NCBI RefSeq assembly: GCF_000758525.1 | Contig: NZ_CP009241.1 | Span: 2,976,001-3,040,000, forward strand | From: Paenibacillus sp. FSL H7-0357 | Lineage (GTDB): Bacteria > Bacillota > Bacilli > Paenibacillales > Paenibacillaceae | Reading direction: 5' to 3' | Length of the DNA: 64,000 bases | Part shown: positions 19,366 through 28,600 of the stretch, piece by piece | Layout: the number at the start of each line of letters is the position of its first letter | Position numbering within the stretch: the first letter of the stretch is position 1 | Position numbers and translations under genes: made by a program | Notes under the pieces: model-generated | Databases searched by the model: none | What the model was told of the DNA's origin: nothing | Seen by the model: only the letters and a program-made list of their open reading frames with translations

Positions 19366-20310
19366 GTGAGCATTGCATATTTATTTCCAGGTCAAGGATC
19401 ACAAGCACCTGGCATGCTTCATGATTTACCTAAACACCCTATAATAACTGAAAAAATTGAGGAAGCAAGCATGGTTTTAGGAGAGGATGCACTTACACTG
19501 GATACAAATGAAGCCCTTTCTTCTTCAACAAGGGCAGTTCAGCTTTCTTTACTTATTCACGAAGTAGCAGCAGCCAGCTTATTAAAGTCTAAGGGAGCGG
19601 TTGCAGACATGGTTGGAGGGCACTCCATAGGAGCTTTTGCAGCAGCTGTTGTGTGTGGTTCGCTCCGCTTTTCAGATGCAGTAGCTGTAGTGGAGTTAAG
19701 AGGAAGGCTAATGGAAGAGGCTTATCCATCAGGTTTTGGGATGGGGGTTATTATTGGACTGGATGAAAGACATTTAACTTTACTAATAACCAAGATAAAT
19801 ACAGAGAATAATCCGGTTTATATTGCAAATCTGAATGCACAGGATCAGATTACGATTGCAGGGAGTATTTCTGCTGTAGAACAAGTTTTTATATTGGCCC
19901 GTTCAATAGGAGCGTACAAAACAAAGCTGCTTGACGTAAGTGTACCATCTCATTGCAGACTTCTTAGTTCGGTTTCTAATGAACTCACTAAGGAACTGAA
20001 GAGTGTTAAACTTAAGGATTCAAATATTCCGTATATTGGGAACTGTAGGGCAAGGGTACTAAGAAAAGCAGAGGAAATAAGGAATGATTTATCAGAGGGT
20101 GTAGCAAATCCCGTTCGTTGGCATGAAGGTACTACATTAATGTTTGAACGGGGCACCCGATTATTTGTTGAGATTGGACCAGGAGACACTCTTACAAATC
20201 TCGCAAGGAAGGGTTTTCCTGATTCACGATGCATATCTGCCATGAACAGTGGACTAGATTCGGCGATGTTACTAATTACAAGAGAAAGAGAGAAGTGCAA
20301 CAACGGATAA
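19366..20310 (+). CDS. mdcH: malonyl-CoA:ACP transacylase of malonate decarboxylase
   Basis: 314 residues, GTG start after TTTGGAGGTGCAG. FabD-like acyltransferase with oxyanion motif FPGQGSQ, catalytic GHSIG (Ser87) and partner His196 in VPSHCRLL. It loads malonyl groups from malonyl-CoA onto MdcC to start the catalytic cycle. Its place between mdcG and mdcB and the lack of other fatty-acid genes make MdcH rather than FabD the better call. Confidence 0.93.
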   Translation: MSIAYLFPGQGSQAPGMLHDLPKHPIITEKIEEASMVLGEDALTLDTNEALSSSTRAVQLSLLIHEVAAASLLKSKGAVADMVGGHSIGAFAAAVVCGSLRFSDAVAVVELRGRLMEEAYPSGFGMGVIIGLDERHLTLLITKINTENNPVYIANLNAQDQITIAGSISAVEQVFILARSIGAYKTKLLDVSVPSHCRLLSSVSNELTKELKSVKLKDSNIPYIGNCRARVLRKAEEIRNDLSEGVANPVRWHEGTTLMFERGTRLFVEIGPGDTLTNLARKGFPDSRCISAMNSGLDSAMLLITREREKCNNG

Positions 20311-20332
20311 GCTGGAATTTTTTGGGGGTATC

Positions 20333-21208
20333 ATGGAGAAAGAAAAAATAGTATTTCTAAACGAAATTTCTTTAACAATCAGTAGCTTCGCATTGCAGTC
20401 CATACTTTATGAAGTATCATGTTTTCCATCCCCAGGGCTGGTTTCTCCGACATCTAATGGAGCGCACGAGGATATGGACTACTTTACCTTTATTGATAGC
20501 ACTGCAGTCTTGAGTAAGTATCTAGCCCTATTTGTGCAGCATGGATATAGTAGTCAAACTTATCTGGAAATTTTTAAAGATGTTAGAGCCCTCGGAGTCA
20601 AAGCAGAAGAAGAAATGTTTATGAAAACCAAAGGGATAAATACTCACAAAGGGATGTTATTCCTGATGGGCATAGCTTGTGCTGCAGTAGGTAAAGCTTT
20701 TTATGAAAAAAAAACCTTTGGTGAATTAAGAAATATAATAATAAAGATGGCTAACGGTTTGGTAGAAAATGATTTTATAGCACTGCTAAATAAGCCGGAA
20801 CTATCACACGGGGAAAAAATATACCTGAAATATAAAATTGATGGTATAAGAGGTGAAGTAGAAAGAGGAATGCCGATTGTTTTTCAATATTCCTTAGAAC
20901 TATTTAAACAAAATGCAGATTTAAGTATTAATGACAGGCTAGTTCATACATTGATTGGTTTAATGGCGCAATGCAATGATACGACGATACTTCATAGACA
21001 CAGTATAGAAAAACTGGAAAGCGTTAAAGAAAAAGCGAGAGGCATCATTGAAATAGGCGGTATGAAAAGTACCCAGGGTAAAGAACGGATAGCAATAATG
21101 AGCCAGGAGTTTATAACAGAAAAAATCAGTCCGGGTGGAAGTGCAGACTTACTTGCCATCACCGTGTTTTTATTTTTAGTTGAACAATATATGAATAAGG
21201 AAATTTAA
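20333..21208 (+). CDS. mdcB: triphosphoribosyl-dephospho-CoA synthase
   Basis: 291 residues, ATG 22 bases after mdcH with TTTTGGGGG upstream. CitG/MdcB family: ATP plus dephospho-CoA gives the cofactor precursor and adenine. Diagnostic segment SPGLVSPTSNGAHEDMD (Asn42, His45, Asp47). AT-rich like the rest of the operon. It is the last recognisable enzyme of the pathway. Confidence 0.92.
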   Translation: MEKEKIVFLNEISLTISSFALQSILYEVSCFPSPGLVSPTSNGAHEDMDYFTFIDSTAVLSKYLALFVQHGYSSQTYLEIFKDVRALGVKAEEEMFMKTKGINTHKGMLFLMGIACAAVGKAFYEKKTFGELRNIIIKMANGLVENDFIALLNKPELSHGEKIYLKYKIDGIRGEVERGMPIVFQYSLELFKQNADLSINDRLVHTLIGLMAQCNDTTILHRHSIEKLESVKEKARGIIEIGGMKSTQGKERIAIMSQEFITEKISPGGSADLLAITVFLFLVEQYMNKEI

Positions 21209-21229
21209 AATTGAACGGGAGTGATTATT

Positions 21230-21949
21230 ATGACAACAAACAGAATGAAGGAGCTTTTACAAGACCCGGAAATTAATGAATTAATAAGACAGAGGGAGCA
21301 CAGTAATTTTCTTGAATATCAAAAAGCTTTAGTGAAAAAATATAGAATGCGTAATAAGTATATTAAAAAGGGACAGATTTTATTTGTCGGCTCTTCATTA
21401 ATGGAACATTTTCCTATTGAGGAAATGCAAGCTGTACTGAGTTTAGACCGTTTTATCTATAATCGCGGAGTTGGTGGCATCACTACAAAAGATCTGCTTT
21501 CTCTAATGAATGAGTGCATTTTTGAATTAGAACCTTCAAAAATATTTATAAATATTGGATCAAATGATATCGGCGGTGGTCTGGATAATGAAAAAAAAGA
21601 AATACTTTTAGAAAATTATAAAGAAATTCTGCTGCGCATCAAAGAAATATTGCCTACATGTGAAGTGTACGTAATGGCTTATTATCCAGTAAATGCAAAG
21701 GGGAATTTTGGGCTGGATTCAGAAAGTCAAAGCAACATGTTTGCTTCTCGTAATAATACAAATATTTTGTCAATAAATGAAGAAGTCAAAGAATTAGCTA
21801 TGAAATTAGGGCTTAACTTTATAAACGTTAATGAAGGTTTAACAGATGAAGAAGGGAATTTAAGAGCAGAATATACTGTGGAAGGTGTTCATATGTGGCC
21901 AAATGCATATTCAGTTATTCTTGAGAATATGAAAAAGCACTTATATTAA
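21230..21949 (+). CDS. SGNH/GDSL-type hydrolase at the end of the mdc operon
   Basis: 239 residues. The ATG at 21230 has GGGAG 7 bases upstream; the GTG at 21221 overlaps that ribosome binding site and is rejected. SGNH blocks: FVGSSLMEHF (nucleophile Ser in GSS instead of GDS), NRGVGGITT (Gly), INIGSNDIGG (Asn) and VEGVHMWPNAY (His). In the last block the usual Asp of DxxH is Glu. No signal peptide, so cytoplasmic. It lies 21 bases after mdcB in the same direction, so it is probably co-transcribed; an esterase or thioesterase role on a malonyl compound is only a guess. Confidence 0.82.
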   Translation: MTTNRMKELLQDPEINELIRQREHSNFLEYQKALVKKYRMRNKYIKKGQILFVGSSLMEHFPIEEMQAVLSLDRFIYNRGVGGITTKDLLSLMNECIFELEPSKIFINIGSNDIGGGLDNEKKEILLENYKEILLRIKEILPTCEVYVMAYYPVNAKGNFGLDSESQSNMFASRNNTNILSINEEVKELAMKLGLNFINVNEGLTDEEGNLRAEYTVEGVHMWPNAYSVILENMKKHLY

Positions 21950-22308
21950 CTCGACTTTCATAGCTTGAATTCGATAACTATTCCTTGATGTAACAGGGAT
22001 GGGGCAAAGCCAAATCCGCTGCTGGAGTTAATGCTAAATGAGCGCTAAAAGCGTCTTGCCCCTCTACTGACTTTCTAAATCGTTAGTAATATTGTTCAAT
22101 CTAGTGAAAAGTAGGATTTCATTATAGCGAAGAAATAATTAACGAAAAGCTGATATGGGATTTACAAACGGACTTGTTATTAATCATGAGAATAAGACGC
22201 TGATTTGCATTTAGAAATAGAAGTATGCAAGCGTATTATAGCCCATCCCGAAGGGGAATTGAAAAGCTGCAATCGGCTGCAACCTTAATAATAACATCAA
22301 AGAAAGCG
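21950..22308 (+). other. mdc operon 3' region with a long-range hairpin
   Basis: No gene seen. GGGGCAA (22001-22007) can pair with TTGCCCC (22056-22062), enclosing a smaller AGCGCTAAAAGCGT hairpin. There is no clean T tract, so it is either a weak terminator or a structured RNA of unknown type. A direct repeat (CTGCAATCGGCTGCAA) occurs near 22267-22282. Confidence 0.35.
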
Positions 22309-22338
22309 TTGACATCTTTATTGGTGTATTCTTATAAT
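22309..22338 (+). promoter_or_regulatory. sigma-A promoter of the giant surface enzyme gene
   Basis: TTGACA (22309-22314), 18-bp spacer, TATAAT (22333-22338): both hexamers are perfect. Operator 1 starts 6 bases past the -10, right at the expected transcription start, which fits simple repression. The leader to the start codon is about 270 bases. Confidence 0.85.
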
Positions 22339-22343
22339 AGATT

Positions 22344-22357
22344 TGAAATCGATTTCA
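22344..22357. promoter_or_regulatory. LacI-family operator 1
   Basis: Perfect palindrome TGAAATCGATTTCA with a central CG, typical of LacI-family sites. Identical to the sites at 22436 and 30992; the last lies in the promoter of the LacI gene, which points to that protein as the binder. Confidence 0.8.
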
Positions 22358-22435
22358 TTTGTTGCCTTATTCGCTTCAACTATTTTATGGTTTTGAGAGT
22401 GGGAGGGATGAAAAGGGGCAATCTGTTTTCTTTAA

Positions 22436-22449
22436 TGAAATCGATTTCA
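22436..22449. promoter_or_regulatory. LacI-family operator 2
   Basis: Second exact copy of TGAAATCGATTTCA, 92 bp downstream of operator 1, inside the transcribed leader. It could act as a roadblock or support DNA looping. Confidence 0.75.
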
Positions 22450-22573
22450 AGAAAATGAGATTCCAAAGGAGTCATATTACATTTGATGCCTTAGGTGCTC
22501 AAACCTTTTATACGGTTTTGAGAGAGGGAGGAATGAAAAAATAATTCTGTTTTCTTTTTTTATATCATGAAAA

Positions 22574-22587
22574 TGAAATCGATTACA
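22574..22587. promoter_or_regulatory. LacI-family operator 3 (one mismatch)
   Basis: TGAAATCGATTACA, one change from the perfect palindrome, 28 bp upstream of the start codon of the giant gene and 138 bp after operator 2. Confidence 0.65.
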
Positions 22588-22614
22588 AATAATGAGAGTC
22601 GAAAGGAGTCATGT

Positions 22615-25600
22615 ATGCAGTCCATAAGCACATCGGTAAAGCGCAAGCGGGGGCATAACAAATATTTCGCGGCTGCCATGGCACTGGTTTTGCTGTTCCC
22701 AGTCGTGTTCGGGGGAATGGCACGAGATATCGCATACGCGCAGGAGACGCCACCACAGACGCAGACAGACAGCAAGTGGTATCAGAACTTTGAGCAGGCC
22801 GGGCCGGATGGAACCTATGGAATTTCTGCCGTTGGCACCTCATCAACAGCGTCGGTTACAGACCGGACACCTGGAGGCGGAAGCCGGGGAAGTGTACGCC
22901 TGATCCAGACGAACGACAATAATCCCGGCGGCGGAGCCTGGAACACCGATGTTTACGGGTTCACGGTATCGCCGCAGAAGGATACAGTTACAGAAGCGAC
23001 CTATTATGATGCTTCTGCCTATAACTATTTAAATTTTTACATTCTGGACGCCGATGTTCATAACCCGAATGTTGTCATCCGGGATGCAGACGGGAAAGTA
23101 TGGAATGCCAATACGGACCAGGCACTGTCCGTGAAGGATGAGTGGACGAGGCTTTCGATTCCGCTCGATAAGACAAAACTCGATTTTTCGCGGATTGTCT
23201 CCATTTCGCTGGGCGAGTATTGGGGCTGGGGCAACATCTATTATTTTGACGAGCTGTACTTTGCCAAATCTGCTGCCGCTCCGCCGCCCGCTTATCCGGA
23301 TGATGGCGTAGAGCCGTCGGCGCCTGTCATGTACCAGAGCTTCGAACCACCCGGCAGTGATGGCAGCTATGGCTTGGCAGGTCAGGGAAGCGCGACCGCC
23401 GCCAAGCGTGTCACCACGGATGCTGCTTATTCCTCAAGCTCCGGCAGTCTTAAAATGGTGCAGAACACCTATACGGACGGGGAAGGGAAGGAACGGAACG
23501 AAGCCTGGGACACCGGCGTTTATGGAGCCGGAATTAAACCTGAAGGCGGCTTGACCGTATCCGGTGCGACGTATATGGATGCTTCCCCCTTCAGTTATCT
23601 GTTGTTCTATGCCAAGGATACGACAGCGGCAGCCGGATCCAGTATTCATGTTGTATTCAAGGATGCCCAAGGCGGGGTCTGGGATACGGAAACAAGCGCA
23701 GCGGTCAAGACGGAGTCAAAGCAATGGGTGAAAATGACCGTAAAGTTGGACAAATCGAAAATTGATTTGTCCAGACTGCAGCAGATTGAGCTCGGAACGT
23801 ACTGGGGGTACGGTAATGTGTACTACTACGATGATCTTTATCTGGCCCAGAACGAAACGGATGCTTCGCCTGCCTTTGAGCCAGAGCGCACGGCCTTGTT
23901 CAATGATTTCGAGAGCGGAACCGGATACTCCGCAGGCAGCGCTGCCACCGCCGAATCCTCAGGGGATATAGCCAACGCAGCAGGCAAGGCCGGTGTCATG
24001 GTCACGACAGGCAAAAATGACTGGCCTTATACGGCCGGGAGTTATTTGAGCGTACAGCCCAAAGCAGGCGGTACGTTCGATGCGTCGGCTTATTCATATC
24101 TTGCTTTCTATCTGAAGGACACCCAGGGCAGCAATGGAGTGGAATTCCGTATCAAGGACGCCAACGGGGGCGTCTGGGACACGTGGGGAACCTCCAGCTC
24201 GACCAAGAATAAATGGGTCAAAATGCTGCTTCCGCTGGAAGGTGCCTCGAAGATTGACCTGACAAAAATCGTTTCGGTCGACGTCGGCTTTTACAATGCC
24301 GGAGTGTATTATCTTGATGATATGTATTTTGCCATAGCCGAAGACGATGTGCTGGCCGGCTTCATCAGCGTAACCCAGAATATCGGAGCGGTCTGGTATC
24401 AGAATTTCGAGACGAGAGGACAGGACGGACAGTACGGGATTACGGCCGGTACTGGGGTGAGTACCGCACTCAGCATGGAGAAGTCTGCGAGTGCATACAA
24501 CTCTGCGAGCATTCGGGCTGTGCTGTCCGAGGATTCGTCCAACCCTGCCATGAATGGCATAACCGTCAGGCCGCAGGCGCTCGAAGAGTCCCCGGATAAG
24601 AACCTGCCATACGACTATCAGCCGGAGTTCGACGCCACAAATTTCAGCCATCTGATCTTTTATGTGTGGGATGAGCAGGGCGGTCAGACGCTGTCGGTAC
24701 AGTTGAAGGAAGCTGGCGGCAGAACGGTTGACTGGCAGACCGGAGGGACGACAGCAGACGGCTGGAATCGGATCGTCATGCCTTTGGACAAAAGCGTGAG
24801 TTTCCAATTTGCACGCCTTAGCGCGGTGACGGTGACACCGGGGAAAGCGGGGACCTATTATCTGGATGAATTTTATTTCGGTAAAAATGAAAGCGCAGTC
24901 TTTCCGAATGCCGGCTTTACGCAATTGGTGCTGAAGGATGTGGACGGTGAAGCGATGCCTTATTCGGGCAATCTGCCGCTGGGTTCTTTCGAGAAGCAGC
25001 AGGACAGAACGTACCTCTCTTTAAACGGGGATTGGAAAAAAGAAAGAACCACCCTGGATTCCCAGCTGTCAGCAGCACCCCGGGACAGCGCCAGAACTGC
25101 CGGTCTTGAGGAAGAGGCGGGCGGCAGACAGCAGACTGGTTACAACGACTCCGGCTGGGCCGGCAAGACGCTGCCTCTCCCGGAGGATGAGAGCGCGGTT
25201 TACGAATCTCCGAGCGGACCGGAGAACAAGAGTGACAAGTCGGGTTATCAGGGCGGGGTATGGTACCGCAAGCATTTTGAGGTGAATAGCTCACTTAAGG
25301 GGCAGCCTGCACAGCTTACTTTCCTCGGCGTCAACTATTTCGCGGATGTGTGGATCAATGGACAATATGCGGGCGGGCATCAGGGCGGTTACACGCCGTT
25401 CGCACTGGACGCTTCCGGTCTATTGAACTATGGCGGCGACAATGTGATCGCGGTGCGGGTCGATAATCCGAAATGGGACACGTTCAATAACGGGGAAATA
25501 CTGCCATACGCGACGTCCGACTGGTTCAACTACACAGGAATCCTGCGGGACGCCTACTTTGAATTTATGCCGGACACTTATGTGGTGCGCAGTGATGTGC

Positions 25601-28600
25601 GTACGCTGGATACCGATGGACATCTGTCGGTCCGCTCCTTTCTGAATCATACGGGCAAAACGGCGGAGCAGGTTCAGCTGTCTTATACAGTCTATGAAGC
25701 GGAGATCGGAGAGGGTAACCGGCTCAGCGAATATGCACAGAACCTGACGGGTACGGAAGCCGCCGCGGTGCAAGGAGGAGTATTTACGGTTCCGGCCAGC
25801 GGGCAGGCGGTACAAACGGTCGAGGTGAAGGTACCTGAGCCGCAGCTGTGGAGTCCGTCTGAACCGAATCTGTATATTTTAAAGGTAGAGCAGAAGACCG
25901 GCGGAGCAGTAACGGACACCTTCTATACCCAGTTCGGTATCCGTACGCTGGAAGCGGAGGGTGTACAGCTTAAGCTGAACGGAGAGTTGGCCCCGTTCCT
26001 TACCGGGGTCGGTTATACGGAGGACAGCAGCGACAAAGGACCTTCTCTGGATGATGCTACCCGGTACAGCGACCTGCTGAAGATCAAGGAGGAGCTGAAG
26101 GCCAATTTCGTCCGGACCGGGCATTTCCCTCACAGCCTGCCGACCTATCAGTATGCCGACCGGATCGGCCTGGCCCTCTGGCAGGAAATTCCAGCCTATT
26201 GGTTCAGCGGAGAAGCCTTCGACCTGCAGCGTCAGCGGGGCCAGGCCAAGCAAATGATGGAGGAAATGATCTTCAGTAATTACAACCGGCCTTCCGTCTG
26301 GTTTGACGGAGTCAGCAATGAGTCAGGCGGGCAGCTGGAGCGTGTCAACTTTATCCGAGAGCTGCGCGACGCTGCACATGCCATCGACGGAACAAGACTG
26401 GTCGGCCAGTCCGCCGTGGCGAATCCGTACAAAGGCGTGAGCGACCATTCGCATTCCCCGGCGGATATCATCGGAATGACCATGTATTTCGGAGCCTTCT
26501 ACGGTGCAAATACAGACTTGGAGACACAGGAGGAAATCGAGGCTATACATGCGCTGCATCCGGGCAAGCCGATCATCGCCACAGAGTACGGCTACTGGTC
26601 GGGTGACGAAACCGCCTCGGACACAAGGCAGACGACGCTATTCACCGGCACCTTCAATGCCTTTGCCCGCACAGCTACCCGGGCGGAGGACGGAACACCG
26701 AACCCGGGCGGACTGCTGAGCGGCGCGGCCTGGTGGACCGCATATAACTGGTATACCAATATTACGGGCCTGCAGACGATGGGCCTGTATCATATGGACC
26801 GGACAACGCCGAAGCAGGTGAAGGATATTCTGGCGGAGCGGTATAACCGGTATAACCGGATTTCGGCCGGAACACAGCCGCAGCCGGCAGGTATTTCGGC
26901 TTGGTTCCAGAGCTTTGAGTCGGGCCGGGGTTATTTATCTTCATCCGCTCAGCTGCAGCTGGAATCAGCAGCGGACAGTGCAGCCGGCAACGGCACGAAG
27001 AGTCTAAAGATCACAGCAGACTCCGGTGCGGACGGGACTTATGCCGCATTTGTTCCGCAGGGCGGCGCGATCAACAGTGATCTGACAGGCTACAATTACC
27101 TGAACTTCTACGCTAAGGACAGCGTGGGGGACAGACCTCTTTCCGTTACGCTTGTGGATGCCGAGGGGCGTTCCTGGACAACGGAGACGGAAGGGAAGAC
27201 GGTAAAAGACACATGGACGCGGCTGAGTGTTCCGCTTCTGAAGGCGCAGGGCGTGCCGCTCTCCAGCCGGCAGCTGAATACGCTGGCGATTACCCAGATC
27301 AGGATCGGTGTGAATGCTTCTGAACAGCTATGGGTCGACAACTTCTTCGCGGCAACCTACAAGAACGGCGCGGAGCCCGCTTCGTATCCTGTTGGTTCCA
27401 GTGGCTGGTTCCAGTCTTTTGAGGAGACAGACGTACAGGTCGGCCAGGGTGTGAATGCCGCTGCGGCGGTGGACCGGACATTCGGGGTCAATCCTGGAGG
27501 AACGGGAAGTGTGAAGCTGGAAGTCACTGGAGACGGCGGCTCACCGGGAGCAGATAAGCAATCTGTCATCATTAGACCCCAGGGCGGCGCAGCTTCGATA
27601 GATGCTTCCGGCTTCAATTATCTGGCTTTCTATGTTAAGGATATGCAGGGGTCGAACACCGTCCACGTTACCTTTGCGGATACGGACGGTACGGTCTCCG
27701 TGAACAACTGGACCGATGTCGGTTCAGTCAAGGGGCAGTGGACGAAGGTGTATCTTCCGCTGATGAAGACCTCTGCGGACATCAGCCGTCTAAAAGAAAT
27801 CCGGTTGTCGGAGTGGAATCCCGGCACCTATTATTTTGACGATCTGTACTTTGCCGAATATCCGTCGGATGAAATTCCCGCCACGTATACGGAAAAGATT
27901 CCGGAGAAGAACCATCCGGAAGGCCAAATCAAGGTAGCTGCGGTCGGCGATAGCATCACAGCGGGAGCCGGGCTGAAATATGCCGGGGTAACAAGTTATC
28001 CGGCACAGCTCCAGTCGCTGCTCGGCAGCAACTTTGCCGTCAAGAACTTCGGTGTCAGCGGCCGTACGCTGCAAAAGGATGGCGACGATCCGTACTGGAA
28101 GGAAGCGGCATTTGCGGCTAGCCAGACTTATGCACCAGACGTCGTGGTTATCCAGCTTGGCACCAACGACACGAAATCCTGGAACTGGAAGAAGGGGCAG
28201 AACCAGTTTCTGAGCGATTATAAAGAGCTGATTCAATTGTATCAGGCACTGCCAAGTCATCCGAAGGTCTTTGTCAATCTGCCGCCGGTAGTGTTCAACG
28301 ACGATCCGAACGAGGCTTATGGCATTGTTGCCTCCGTCCTGCAAAACGGAGTCATTCCTCTGATCCGTCAGGCGGCCGAAGCGACAGGCGCAACCCTGAT
28401 CGACGTGAACGCGGCCACAGCCGGAAGCAGCAGCGACTTCCCGGATAAGATTCATCCGAATCCAAAGGGAGCCTGGACTTTAGCCAATACAGTGGCCAAA
28501 GCCATCCGGGGCACACTTTACAGCATTGGGGATACAGAGGTTACGACCTGGAAGGATGGCAAGGCCGGTGCGTATTCGATTATGTACGATGATGGCATCT

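Larger units (their letters stand above)
22386..22613 (+). repeat. imperfect tandem duplication of the leader, operator and ribosome binding site
   Basis: Unit A (22386-22475) and unit B (22511-22613) share in order GGTTTTGAGAG, GGGAGG-ATGAAAA, TCTGTTTTCTTT, an operator, and AAAGGAGTCAT. Only unit B leads into the gene. The spacing fits duplication of the region just before the start codon. Confidence 0.7.

Noticed and set aside
22001..22062. c-di-GMP or other known riboswitch
   Set aside because: The GCAAAGCC-like stretch recalls c-di-GMP aptamers, but the required paired stems and tetraloop pattern are not present and it lies after, not before, a gene.
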